Shown: positions 17,145-25,385 of the stretch, one piece after another
Layout: each line of letters starts with the position of its first letter
Numbering within the stretch: position 1 is the first letter of the stretch
Assembly (NCBI RefSeq): GCF_000718635.1
Contig: NZ_JOBF01000015.1
Coordinates: 1-64,000 of the forward strand
Length of the DNA stretch: 64,000 nucleotides
Origin: Streptomyces varsoviensis
GTDB taxonomy: Bacteria > Actinomycetota > Actinomycetes > Streptomycetales > Streptomycetaceae
Direction of reading: 5' to 3'
Position numbers and translations under genes: made by a program
The notes under the pieces: model-generated
The model's input: only the letters and a program-made list of their open reading frames with translations
What the model was told of the DNA's origin: nothing
The model's database searches: none

Positions 17145-18044
17145 CTATGACTCCAGGGCGAATTGGGTGATTCGGTGGTCGCGGCCCAGGGCTCGTACGC
17201 AGTCGGCTATGAGGGCGGGGCGGGCGCGGTCGGCTTCGGTTATGGCTTCGGGGCGGCCGGTCTCGGTCAGGCTGGTCAGGTGGGACTCGCGGCTGCCCAG
17301 GGTGTCCGGGTGGTACGGGCCGAGCACGCGGGCCCGGTCGGCGGCCAGCGCGGCGTAGCGGCTCGCCTCGCCGTCGTGTTCGCCGAACTCGCAGTGTTCG
17401 GCGGCCTCTTCGTCCCGGCACGCGAACGTGTCCGGGTGGTCGGGCCCCAGAGCGTCGGCGTGCTCGGCCGCCAACTCGGCCCACAGCCGCAGCAACCGCC
17501 GATGGCCGTCCGGCGCGGGCGGCTCGTGCGCGGTGCGGTGGTCGAGCTTGTACGCGCGGCAGACGCACGCGACATGGCGGCGGCGCAGCCGCAGCGTCCG
17601 GGGGTGCCGGGGGCCCAGCAGTCGCGTCTGCCGCTCCACCAGCGACGCGAGGGCCGTCGGCGCCTCTTGCGCCGCCGCCCCCTCGTACTCCTCCAGCCGC
17701 TCCATCGCCTGAACGGCCAGTACGTCGATGGTCACTTGGTCGTCCGGGCCCAGCGCCCGGAGGCAGTCGGCGGCCAGCGGGTCGGCGAGGTCGAGTACGC
17801 GCTCGACGCAGCCGACGTGCTGGTGCGCGTACTCGACGAGGTCGCGCCGGGCCGCCAGCGCGGCGGGGTGCCCGGGCCCCGACGCCCGGCCCGCCTCGGC
17901 GGCGACGGCGCGCAGCCGCTTTGCCTCGCGCCGTTCCAGCGCGTCGCGCCGTGCGGTCTCGGCGTCGTGTTCGGCCTCCGACCACGTCAGGGCTTCGAGG
18001 TCGAGGGCGGGTTCGGAGGGGGAGGGGGCGTCGGGGGCTGACAT
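17145..18044 (-). CDS. Tetratricopeptide-like repeat protein
   Basis: The 299-residue protein is built of roughly 40-residue helical repeats with the recurrent core LGPxHPxTL (for example LGPRHPRTL, LGPDHPDTF, LGPYHPDTL), which is the signature of TPR_10/TPR_12 repeats in Streptomyces. Such repeats mediate protein-protein contacts; no catalytic or DNA-binding domain is attached, unlike the longer NB-ARC/TPR proteins. It is acidic and soluble with no signal peptide. Start ATG at 18044, giving MSAPDAPSPSEP. Function unknown. Confidence 0.78.
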   Translation of the reverse strand: MSAPDAPSPSEPALDLEALTWSEAEHDAETARRDALERREAKRLRAVAAEAGRASGPGHPAALAARRDLVEYAHQHVGCVERVLDLADPLAADCLRALGPDDQVTIDVLAVQAMERLEEYEGAAAQEAPTALASLVERQTRLLGPRHPRTLRLRRRHVACVCRAYKLDHRTAHEPPAPDGHRRLLRLWAELAAEHADALGPDHPDTFACRDEEAAEHCEFGEHDGEASRYAALAADRARVLGPYHPDTLGSRESHLTSLTETGRPEAITEADRARPALIADCVRALGRDHRITQFALES

Positions 18045-18166
18045 GGCTGTGACCCTGCCAGAGCGGCCGCCGCCGCACCACCGCGTTCCGCACCGGCCCG
18101 CCGACCTGCGCGTACGGACCGGAGCGCGGATGGGCCGCGGGGGCGTACGGGCAGGAAGGGTGTATT

Positions 18167-18220
18167 GGCCGGCAGGGCGTACGGGCAAGGAGGACGTACG
18201 GGCCGGCAGGGCGTACGGGC
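18167..18220. repeat. 20-bp direct repeat, two copies
   Basis: GGCCGGCAGGGCGTACGGGC occurs at 18167-18186 and 18201-18220, and shorter GGCGTACGGGC pieces occur around 18142. They fill the 189-bp gap between nadA and the TPR gene. Confidence 0.7.
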
Positions 18221-18233
18221 CGGCGCGCCGGTG

Positions 18234-19421
18234 TTACGGGAGGGCCAGCATCCGCTCCAGGGCCAGCTTCGAGAAGGCCGCGACCTCCGGGTCGACCTCG
18301 ATGCGGTTGACGACCTTGCCGTCGGCGAGCGATTCCAGGGCCCAGACCAGGTGCGGCAGGTCGATGCGGTTCATCGTGGAGCAGAAGCAGACCGTCTTGT
18401 CGAGGAAGACGATCTCCTTATTCCCGGCGGCCTCGTCGGCGAAGCGGTTCGCGAGCCGCCGCACGAGGTTGAGCTCCGTGCCGATGGCCCACTTCGAACC
18501 GGCGGGGGCGGCCTCCAGGGTCTTGATGATGTACTCCGTCGAGCCGACGAGGTCCGCCGCCGCGACGACCTCGTGCCGGCACTCGGGGTGCACCAGCACA
18601 TTGACGCCGGGTATGCGCTCGCGCACGTCCCGTACGGACTCCAGGGAGAACCGGCCGTGCACCGAGCAGTGCCCGCGCCACAGGATCACCTTGGCCGCCC
18701 GCAGCTCGTCGGCGGTGAGCCCGCCGCCCGGCTTGTGCGGGTTGTAGAGGACGCAGTCGTCGAGTGACAGCCCCAGATCGCGTACCGCGGTGTTGCGGCC
18801 GAGGTGCTGGTCCGGGAGGAAGAGGACCTTCTCGCCCTGCGCGAAGGCCCACTTCAGGGCGCGCTCCGCGTTGGAGGAGGTGCAGATCGTGCCGCCGTGC
18901 TTGCCGGTGAACGCCTTGATGTCGGCGGACGAGTTCATGTACGAGACGGGGACGGTCGTCCCGGCCACGCCGGCGTCCGTGAGGACGTCCCAGCACTCGG
19001 CGACCTGCTCGGCCGTGGCCATGTCGGCCATCGAGCAGCCCGCGGCCAGGTCGGGCAGGACGACCTGCTGGTCGTCGCCGGTGAGGATGTCGGCGGACTC
19101 GGCCATGAAGTGCACGCCGCAGAAGACGATGTACTCGGCGCCGGGCCGGGCGGCCGCGTCGCGCGCGAGCTTGAAGGAGTCCCCGGTGACGTCCGCGAAC
19201 TCGATGACCTCGTCGCGCTGGTAGTGGTGGCCGAGGACGAAGACCTTGTCCCCGAGCCGGGCCTTGGCCGCGCGGGCGCGCTCCACCAGATCCGGGTCGG
19301 AGGGCGCCGGCAGATCGCCGGGGCACTCCACGCCGCGCTCGCTCCGGGGGTCGGCCTCGCGGCCCAGAAGCAGTAGCGCCAGCGGCGAGGGCTGGACATC
19401 CAGGGGTTGGGCGGTGGTCAC
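18234..19421 (-). CDS. nadA: Quinolinate synthase A
   Basis: NadA condenses iminoaspartate with dihydroxyacetone phosphate to quinolinate, the precursor of NAD, using a [4Fe-4S] cluster. The 395-residue protein has the family cysteines and motifs: VFVLGHHYQRDEV, IVFCGVHFMAESADIL, GCSMADMA, HPECRHEV and TVCFCSTMN near the C-terminus. Start GTG at 19421 has an AAAGGG sequence 8 bp upstream; the frame is open upstream into the promoter. The promoter region carries three 13-bp palindromes that straddle a TATGAT -10 element, so it is probably repressed when NAD or a precursor is plentiful. No nadB or nadC lies in the window next to it, although actinobacteria often have nadABC together. Confidence 0.94.
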   Translation of the reverse strand: MTTAQPLDVQPSPLALLLLGREADPRSERGVECPGDLPAPSDPDLVERARAAKARLGDKVFVLGHHYQRDEVIEFADVTGDSFKLARDAAARPGAEYIVFCGVHFMAESADILTGDDQQVVLPDLAAGCSMADMATAEQVAECWDVLTDAGVAGTTVPVSYMNSSADIKAFTGKHGGTICTSSNAERALKWAFAQGEKVLFLPDQHLGRNTAVRDLGLSLDDCVLYNPHKPGGGLTADELRAAKVILWRGHCSVHGRFSLESVRDVRERIPGVNVLVHPECRHEVVAAADLVGSTEYIIKTLEAAPAGSKWAIGTELNLVRRLANRFADEAAGNKEIVFLDKTVCFCSTMNRIDLPHLVWALESLADGKVVNRIEVDPEVAAFSKLALERMLALP

Positions 19422-19457
19422 GACACGCACCCTTTCTCTTCCGCGAAACAGCCTTGT

Positions 19458-19527
19458 CGTCAATTTGACGCTATCTATCATATCTGCTTCACGTCACTTT
19501 GACGATGGGCCTTGTGTCAATGTGACG
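19458..19527 (-). promoter_or_regulatory. Three palindromic operators at the nadA promoter
   Basis: Three copies of a 13-bp palindrome with consensus CGTCAnTnTGACG lie at 19458-19470 (CGTCAATTTGACG, perfect around a central T), 19492-19504 (CGTCACTTTGACG) and 19515-19527 (TGTCAATGTGACG). Centre spacings are 34 and 23 bp. They surround the nadA -10 element, which fits a repressor. The binding protein is not identified. Confidence 0.7.
19477..19482 (-). promoter_or_regulatory. nadA -10 element
   Basis: TATGAT on the minus strand lies between the first and second palindromes, about 55 bp before the nadA GTG. A weak TCGTCA -35 overlaps the second palindrome. Confidence 0.45.
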
Positions 19528-19585
19528 CACCCCGCTCGTGGTGATCTCCGGCGACGACCGCGACGGGCGGCCGGCGGCCGTAGCC

Positions 19586-19671
19586 CGGCGCCTGGAGTCC
19601 GGCGCCTGGAGTCCGGAGCCCGGCGGCCGGAGCCCGGCGCCTGGAGTCCGGAGCCCGGCGGCCCGTACCCG
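19586..19671. repeat. GC-rich imperfect direct repeats upstream of erpA
   Basis: CGGCGCCTGGAGTCC occurs at 19586, 19600 and 19635, mixed with CCGGAGCCCGGCGGCC units. They fill part of the 368-bp divergent region between nadA and erpA, right of the palindromes. Confidence 0.7.
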
Positions 19672-19789
19672 TAAGAGGGGTGGTGTGCGAGCATGAATGG
19701 AGAGAGAAAGTGCTGGGCCCGGAATGAATCCGGGGTGCCGGAGGTTGCATCCGACGGCAAGCGGTCCGAACAACCCGGGAGAGAACCAG

Positions 19790-20143
19790 ATGAGCGTTCA
19801 GGACGAGACCACCGTGAGCGACGGCATCATCCTGTCGGACGCCGCCGCGTCGAAGGTCAAGGCCCTGCTGGACCAGGAAGGCCGCGACGACCTCGCGCTG
19901 CGCGTCGCCGTCCAGCCCGGAGGCTGTTCCGGCCTGCGCTATCAGCTCTTCTTCGACGAGCGCTCGCTCGACGGCGACGTCGTGAAGGACTTCGACGGCG
20001 TGAAGGTGGTCACCGACCGGATGAGCGCCCCGTACCTGGGCGGCGCCTCCATCGACTTCGTCGACACCATCGAGAAGCAGGGCTTCACGATCGACAACCC
20101 GAACGCCACGGGCTCCTGCGCCTGCGGCGACTCCTTCAGCTGA
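19790..20143 (+). CDS. erpA: Iron-sulfur cluster insertion protein ErpA (HesB/IscA family)
   Basis: ErpA is an A-type carrier that delivers Fe-S clusters to target enzymes. The 117-residue protein has the three invariant cysteines: Cys46 in QPGGCSGL, and Cys110 and Cys112 in GSCACGDSF. It starts at ATG 19790 after a GGGAGAG ribosome-binding site. It is divergent from nadA, whose product needs a [4Fe-4S] cluster, so the pair is functionally coherent. A strong terminator follows. Confidence 0.93.
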   Translation: MSVQDETTVSDGIILSDAAASKVKALLDQEGRDDLALRVAVQPGGCSGLRYQLFFDERSLDGDVVKDFDGVKVVTDRMSAPYLGGASIDFVDTIEKQGFTIDNPNATGSCACGDSFS

Positions 20144-20183
20144 ACCGGCCGGCCGGCGCGCACGGCCGGTACGGACGACGACA

Positions 20184-20216
20184 GAAGGCGGCGGCCCCAC
20201 CAGGGCCGCCGCCTTC
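20184..20216. terminator. Bidirectional hairpin terminator
   Basis: GAAGGCGGCGGCCC and GGGCCGCCGCCTTC form a perfect 14-bp stem with a 5-nt loop, 40 bp after erpA and 110 bp before the end of the convergent gene. Confidence 0.75.
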
Positions 20217-20327
20217 GTCATGCGCACGCCGTCGGACCGCGTCATCTGTCGCTTCTTCCACTTCTCACTGCGAGCGCCCCTTACTCGTCCGGCCCTTACG
20301 TCTCCGGCCTGTTACTTCCCCGGTCCC

Positions 20328-21998
20328 TTACTTCTTCGGCACCGCCTGGCCCGTCATCGCGTCCACGACCTTCCGGCCGTCCAGCGGCTTGTCCAGGCGC
20401 ACCGTCTCATCGAACCCCTTCGCCATCATCACGCACATCCGCCCCGGGTGCTTCTCCTTGCCCGTCACGCTCACCGTGACCGACCCGGCGGACTGGTCCC
20501 GCGCCGCGGCGGTGTAGTCGCTGCACACCCCGCCCCAGAAGTGCAGCGTGAGCGTCCTGTTGTCCTTACCGCTCACGCTGTACGAGGCGATGCGCGTCGC
20601 CCCGGACGCGGCGGGACCCGACGACGGCCCGGAGGGCGCGGGCGACTCCGCCCCTGGCCGCGCCTCCTTGATGTATTTGGGATCGACGGCGGGCTGGTCC
20701 ACGGTGAAGGTGCTCGCCTCGTCCGCCTTGTCTGCCTTGTCGTGGGTGCCCGGCACCTGCGTGGCGAAGAGCCAGGAGGGCACCAGCGCCTGCCGCCCCG
20801 CGACGGACCGCGCCGCCAGGGCGAACGTCGCCCCGCGCACGGCCACCGGATCGGGCTTCGCCTTCGGGGCGCAGGGGAGCGTCGAAGCGCTCTTTCCGGG
20901 CTTTCCGGCGCCCTCTTCAGCGCCCTTCTCAGAGCCCTCCTCGGTGCTTTTCTCCGTGCTCTTGCCGGCCACCGCCGTGAGCGGTGCCGCCGTGGCGCAG
21001 CCGCCGATGCCGACCTGGCCGTTCCCGGCGCGCTTGTTCAGCTCGTCGAGGGCGGCGCTCGCGCTGATCACCGGGTAGGTGCGGGTCTTCTCCGGCTTCG
21101 CCAACTGCCCGCTGCCGCCGGTCATCTGCCCGTCCGAGCCGACCTGGAGGCTGGTCTGCCAGCCGTACGTCGGCAGGCCGCCCAGCACCGGGTCGGCCTT
21201 CACCACCCGCGTCGCGCCGAAGTGCTGCGCCGCGTCGAGCTTCGCGTCCCGCTGCCCGACCGACTCCAGCACGGGCTCCGCCGCGCGCTTCGCCGCCGCC
21301 TCGGACACGGGCTCGGAGCCGCCGTCCGCCGCCCCCGAACCATCGCGGTACGTCGGGCAGGTGCTCGTACCGGAACCGGAACCGGAACCCGTCGCGGGTG
21401 CCGTACCGGAACCGGCGTCGGGGGCCGCGTCCGGCCGGGCGCCCGGCGGGTGCTCGCAGTGCGAGCCGCCCAGCGTGCCGTAGCGCGCGTACGACCAACT
21501 GCCCGGTCCCTTGTGGCTCACCTGGAGCGAGGGCCCGCCCTTGCCCTGGGCGGCCCCGACCTTCCAGGTGGCGCCGTCGAGCCGCGGCGTGCCCGGCACG
21601 CGCAGGGCCTTCGCCAGCCGGGCGACCTGCTCCCGGCCGATGTCGTCCTGGGAGAGATAGACCGGCGCCGACTCCGGGCCGTCCGGCAGCTTTCCGGTCG
21701 CCCGATAGCGCGCGTTTCCGTGCGGGTCCGGTTCGCCGGGCGCGATCCCCCGCGAACCCGGGTCCTGGGAACTCGGGTCCTGCGAACCCTGCGCGGCCCC
21801 GCGTACGTAACCGTCGAGAGCCAAGGGGGGTGGTGCGCCGTCCTCGCCGGGCGTGGCCGAGCCACCGCCGTCGCCGGCGGTCGAGGCCCAGTAGGCCCCG
21901 CCACCGCCGGCCAGCAGCACCGCGGCCGCCACCGAGACGACCACCAGCGGCGACCGGCGCCGCCGCGGCGTGCTGTCGGGGGGATCCTGGGTGCTCAC
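20328..21998 (-). CDS. Large membrane-anchored extracytoplasmic protein, unknown function
   Basis: The 556-residue protein has a short Arg-rich cytoplasmic N-terminus, a single membrane helix (LVVVSVAAAVLLAGGGGAYWA, residues ~18-37 approximately) and a long extracytoplasmic part rich in Gly, Ser, Ala, Asp and Pro. Low-complexity linkers (Gly/Ser/Thr, Glu/Lys-Gly) alternate with more ordered segments such as YVRGAAQGSQ and the Trp-containing SWSYARYG. It has several cysteines that could pair outside the cell. I recognise no enzyme domain. Start GTG at 21998 with AGGAG 7 bp upstream. It sits between erpA and the PfkB kinase and is probably an envelope protein conserved in streptomycetes. Confidence 0.72.
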   Translation of the reverse strand: MSTQDPPDSTPRRRRSPLVVVSVAAAVLLAGGGGAYWASTAGDGGGSATPGEDGAPPPLALDGYVRGAAQGSQDPSSQDPGSRGIAPGEPDPHGNARYRATGKLPDGPESAPVYLSQDDIGREQVARLAKALRVPGTPRLDGATWKVGAAQGKGGPSLQVSHKGPGSWSYARYGTLGGSHCEHPPGARPDAAPDAGSGTAPATGSGSGSGTSTCPTYRDGSGAADGGSEPVSEAAAKRAAEPVLESVGQRDAKLDAAQHFGATRVVKADPVLGGLPTYGWQTSLQVGSDGQMTGGSGQLAKPEKTRTYPVISASAALDELNKRAGNGQVGIGGCATAAPLTAVAGKSTEKSTEEGSEKGAEEGAGKPGKSASTLPCAPKAKPDPVAVRGATFALAARSVAGRQALVPSWLFATQVPGTHDKADKADEASTFTVDQPAVDPKYIKEARPGAESPAPSGPSSGPAASGATRIASYSVSGKDNRTLTLHFWGGVCSDYTAAARDQSAGSVTVSVTGKEKHPGRMCVMMAKGFDETVRLDKPLDGRKVVDAMTGQAVPKK

Positions 21999-22134
21999 AA
22001 CATCGCTCCTTCAACTCCGCTCAATGTGTACTGCCCCATCCCCCGTGAGGGGGACGGGAATTGGACGGAGCGGGGGAGCGGGCGGTTCCATCCGCCGGTT
22101 CGGCCCTCGGTTCAGCCGCCGGTTCGGTCGCGGT

Positions 22135-22356
22135 TCAGTCGCCGTACTCGGACATTCCGTCCAGCAGCCGGGCCGAGGAGACCGGCACCGAGACGCCGTG
22201 GAGGCGCGTCGGCGGTACGGGCGCCGGCGCGGGGCCGGGCGCGGCGGTCTCCGGCGGCGTCCACCGCGAGGCCATGCGGGCGCAGTCGCCCCGCAGCTCG
22301 GCGAGCGACTCCGGCTCGGCGGCGGGGAGTGTGACGGGGTTCACAGGATTCGGCAT
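22135..22356 (-). CDS. Small hypothetical protein
   Basis: A 73-residue open frame begins MPNPVNPVTLPAAEPESLAE and ends SSARLLDGMSEYGD. It has no membrane helix; the middle is Pro/Ala-rich. GC-biased third positions and an isolated location with its own upstream A/T-rich region suggest a real gene, but the ribosome-binding site is weak. Function unknown. Confidence 0.55.
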   Translation of the reverse strand: MPNPVNPVTLPAAEPESLAELRGDCARMASRWTPPETAAPGPAPAPVPPTRLHGVSVPVSSARLLDGMSEYGD

Positions 22357-22528
22357 ATCCGCACCGTACGCACCACCCGACCCGCGAAGAAAGACCTACT
22401 ATTGGGTAGTTTTGGCCGGTCGGAAAGGCGAATGCGCACCCGGTAGCTTGGACTGGCTGTTTTCTGTTTCCCTCTGCGTTCCGCGCTACGTCCCCCGCAC
22501 GTTTCCTCTCCGCGCCTCTTCACCTTCC

Positions 22529-22592
22529 CCCTTCCTTCCTCGCTCCCTTCCTTCCTCGCTCCCTTCCTTCCTCCCTCCCTTCCTTACCGACT
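22529..22592. repeat. 16-bp pyrimidine tandem repeat, four copies
   Basis: CCCTTCCTTCCTCGCT occurs exactly at 22529-22544 and 22545-22560, followed by two degenerate copies to 22592. It lies in a longer, almost pure pyrimidine tract (about 22502-22635) directly upstream of the PfkB kinase gene. Such tracts can form triplex DNA or an unstructured mRNA leader. Confidence 0.85.
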
Positions 22593-22643
22593 CCCGCCCT
22601 TCCTTTCCTTACTCCGCCCCTTCGCCCCGCAGGAGCACCCGCC

Positions 22644-23618
22644 GTGCGTATCGCTGTCACCGGCTCCATCGCCACCGACCATCTGATGACCTTCCCCGGC
22701 CGCTTCGCCGACCAGCTCGTGGCCGACCAGTTGCATACGGTCTCCCTCTCCTTCCTCGTCGACGACCTCGACGTCCGCCGCGGCGGCGTCGCGCCCAACA
22801 TCTGCTACGGCATGGGGCTGCTCGGCCTCAGCCCGATCCTGGTCGGCGCGGCCGGCGAGGACTTCGCCGACTACCGCGCCTGGCTCGACCGGCACGGCGT
22901 CGACACCGGCTCCGTCCACATCTCCGACGTGCTGCACACCGCCCGGTTCGTCTGCACCACGGACACCGACCACAACCAGATCGCGTCCTTCTACACCGGC
23001 GCGATGAGCGAGGCCCGCCAGATCGAGCTGCAGCCCGTCGCCGACCGCGTCGGCGGCCTCGACCTCGTGCTGATCGGCGCGGACGACCCCGACGCGATGC
23101 TCCGCCACACGCAGGAATGCCGCTCGCGCGGCATCCCGTTCGCCGCCGACCCCTCCCAGCAGCTCGCCCGGATGCCCGGCGAGGACATCCGGGTGCTGGT
23201 GGAGGGCGCCGCGTACCTCTTCACCAACGAGTACGAGAAGGCCCTCATCGAGTCCAAGACGGGCTGGACGGCCGACGAGATCCTGGCCAAGGTCGACACC
23301 CGCATCACCACCCTGGGGGCCAGCGGGGTGCGCATCGAGCGCGTCGGCGAGCCCGTCATCGAGGTCGGCTGCGCGGAGGAGGAGGCGAAGGTCGACCCCA
23401 CCGGCGTCGGCGACGCCTTCCGCGCGGGCTTCCTCGCGGGCACCGCCTGGGGCCTCTCCCTGGAGCGCTCCGCCCAGCTCGGCTGCATGCTCGCCACGCT
23501 CGTCATCGAGACGCTCGGCACCCAGGAGTACGAGCTGCGCCGGGGCCACTTCATGGAGCGCTTCACCAAGGCGTACGGCGAGGAGGCCGCCGCCGACGTA
23601 CAGGCGCACCTGTCCTGA
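22644..23618 (+). CDS. PfkB-family carbohydrate/nucleoside kinase (adenosine kinase-like)
   Basis: The 324-residue protein has the PfkB layout: MRIAVTGSIATDHLM at the start, the glycine motif RRGGVAPNICYGMGLLG (~49-65), and the C-terminal catalytic signature DPTGVGDAFRAGFLAG with the base Asp in GVGD. The substrate-binding lid resembles the actinobacterial adenosine kinases more than ribokinase, but adenosine specificity is inference. The GTG at 22644 follows CAGGAG. It is expressed from behind a long polypyrimidine leader. A hairpin separates it from the convergent desulfurase gene. Confidence 0.86.
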   Translation: MRIAVTGSIATDHLMTFPGRFADQLVADQLHTVSLSFLVDDLDVRRGGVAPNICYGMGLLGLSPILVGAAGEDFADYRAWLDRHGVDTGSVHISDVLHTARFVCTTDTDHNQIASFYTGAMSEARQIELQPVADRVGGLDLVLIGADDPDAMLRHTQECRSRGIPFAADPSQQLARMPGEDIRVLVEGAAYLFTNEYEKALIESKTGWTADEILAKVDTRITTLGASGVRIERVGEPVIEVGCAEEEAKVDPTGVGDAFRAGFLAGTAWGLSLERSAQLGCMLATLVIETLGTQEYELRRGHFMERFTKAYGEEAAADVQAHLS

Positions 23619-23642
23619 CGCCATCCGCGTGACGCGGTCGCA

Positions 23643-23667
23643 GGCCCCCTCCCGCCGGGCGGGGGCC
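23643..23667. terminator. Bidirectional hairpin between convergent genes
   Basis: GGCCCCC (23643-23649) pairs with GGGGGCC (23661-23667), with further G/C pairing inside. It lies in the 54-bp gap between two stop codons. Confidence 0.5.
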
Positions 23668-23672
23668 AGGCC

Positions 23673-25115
23673 CTACCCCTCCCGGCGGCGCACCGTATAA
23701 GCGGTGCCGCGCTCCGCCGCGCGCTCCCCGGCGTACTCGTGGCCGCGCATCTCGCACCACGCCGGGATGTCCAGGCGCGCCGCCTCGTCGTCCGCCAGCA
23801 CCGTGACGGTCCCGCCGACCGGGACGTCGCCGATGACCTTGGCCAGCTCGATCACCGGGAGCGGGCAGCGCTTGCCCAGCGCGTCGACGACGAGGCCGGG
23901 GGCGGCACTGGAAGGGGCGGCAGGGGCAGAAGGGGCAGAAGCGGAAGCGGGGGAAGCGGGGGAAGCAGGGGAAAGGGCGGAAGCGGAGGGCGCCGACAGA
24001 TGCTCGCGGACCGACGCCACCGTCTCCGGGAGCACCGCCAAGAAGCGCTCCACGTCCTTTGCCGAGGCCCCCGCCGGCAGCGACACCCGCACATTGCCCT
24101 CGGAGAGCACCCCCATCGCCCGCAGCACATGGCTCGGCGTCAGCGTGCTCGACGTGCAGGAGGAGCCGGACGACACGGAGAACCCGGCGCGGTCCAGGGC
24201 GTGCAGCAATGTCTCCCCGTCGACATAGAGACAGGAGAACGTCACCAGGTGGGGGAGCCGGCGCACCGGGTCGCCGACCACCTCCACATCCGGCACCAGC
24301 TCCGGCACCCGCGCCCGGATCCGGTCCACCAGTGCCCGCAGCCGCGCGCCCTCGGCCGCCGCGGACGCCCGTACGGCCCGTAGCGAGGCCGCCGCCGCCA
24401 CGATGGCGGGCAGGTTCTCGAAGCCCGGCGCGCGACCCGACTCCCGCTCGTCCGCCGGCCCCTGGGGCGCGAACCGCACCCCCTTGCGCACGGCCAGCAG
24501 CCCGACCCCCGGGGGGCCGCCCCACTTGTGCGCGCTCGCGGTCAGCAGCGACCAGCCCGCCGGGGCGGGGCCCCAGCCCAGCGACTGGGCGGCGTCCACG
24601 AGCAGCGGCACCCCGGCCGCCCGGCACGCCTCGGCGGCCTCGGCCGCCGGCTGCTCCGTGCCCACCTCGTGGTTGGCGCTCTGGAGCACGGCCAGCGCGG
24701 TGTCCGGGCGCAGCGCCGCCGCGTACGCCGCCGGGTCGGCCCGGCCCGTACGGTCCACCGCGACCTCGGTGACCGAACCGCCCGCGGCCTCGTGGACCGC
24801 GGCCGAATGGAGTACCGACGAGTGTTCGACGGCGCTCACGATCAGGTGGCGGCCGACACGCCGACGTCCCGCGAGGGCGCCGGCCATCCCGTCGTGCACG
24901 GCGCGCGTCCCCGAGGCGGTGAAGACCAGCTCGTCGGGGCGGCACCCCGCCTCCTCGGCGGCGGTGGCGCGCGCGGCGTCCAGCAGCAGCCGGGCACGCC
25001 TGCCCTCGCGGTAGAGGCGGGCCGGGTCGGCCCACCCCTCGTCCAGCGCGGCGAGCAGCGCCTCGCGGGCGACGGGGTGCAGGGGAGCGGCTGACGCGGC
25101 ATCGAAGTAGGGCAC
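23673..25115 (-). CDS. Cysteine desulfurase fused to a TusA-type sulfur carrier domain
   Basis: Residues 1-~365 are a NifS/IscS-like class-V PLP enzyme: PYFDAASAAPLHP start, the PLP lysine in SAHKWGGPPG, and the catalytic cysteine in SSGSSCTSS. Residues ~400-480 are a TusA/SirA domain with the sulfur-accepting CPLP motif (Cys417 in LGKRCPLPVIELAK). A ~30-residue Ser/Ala/Pro linker joins them. The desulfurase would take sulfur from cysteine and pass the persulfide to its own TusA domain, toward thiolation of tRNA or cofactor synthesis. Start GTG at 25115 gives MPYFDAAS, the normal family start. It is divergent from the cytochrome oxidase operon. Confidence 0.9.
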   Translation of the reverse strand: MPYFDAASAAPLHPVAREALLAALDEGWADPARLYREGRRARLLLDAARATAAEEAGCRPDELVFTASGTRAVHDGMAGALAGRRRVGRHLIVSAVEHSSVLHSAAVHEAAGGSVTEVAVDRTGRADPAAYAAALRPDTALAVLQSANHEVGTEQPAAEAAEACRAAGVPLLVDAAQSLGWGPAPAGWSLLTASAHKWGGPPGVGLLAVRKGVRFAPQGPADERESGRAPGFENLPAIVAAAASLRAVRASAAAEGARLRALVDRIRARVPELVPDVEVVGDPVRRLPHLVTFSCLYVDGETLLHALDRAGFSVSSGSSCTSSTLTPSHVLRAMGVLSEGNVRVSLPAGASAKDVERFLAVLPETVASVREHLSAPSASALSPASPASPASASAPSAPAAPSSAAPGLVVDALGKRCPLPVIELAKVIGDVPVGGTVTVLADDEAARLDIPAWCEMRGHEYAGERAAERGTAYTVRRREG

Positions 25116-25275
25116 GTTCCGAACGCTAGCGCCCGGCCCCGGCAAGGGGTGCGGCGCGGCCCGCGGAGCGACCTGACGGACCTCCAGATCGCTCGCGGAG
25201 CGGGGGATTCCACCCCTTCGGGGAGTAGCGCGGCGCGTTGGGCACCCTCCCCGCGCGACCCCAAATAGCGTCCAG

Positions 25276-25306
25276 TAGGGTTTGGTCCGCATAAACATCC
25301 AAACCC
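25276..25306 (+). promoter_or_regulatory. Putative -10 and inverted repeat upstream of ctaC
   Basis: TAGGGT (25276-25281) is a good Streptomyces -10. It overlaps a perfect inverted repeat, GGGTTTGG (25278-25285) and CCAAACCC (25299-25306), with a 13-bp spacer. Another CCAAA lies at 25261-25265. A regulator bound here would cover the promoter of the aa3 oxidase operon. Confidence 0.5.
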
Positions 25307-25385
25307 CTGCCCGCGCCGGGCCGGCGACCGACCCATCAGACGGCCGCAGCCGGAACCGCGGGCGAGACTCTCGGGAAGGCGCTAC

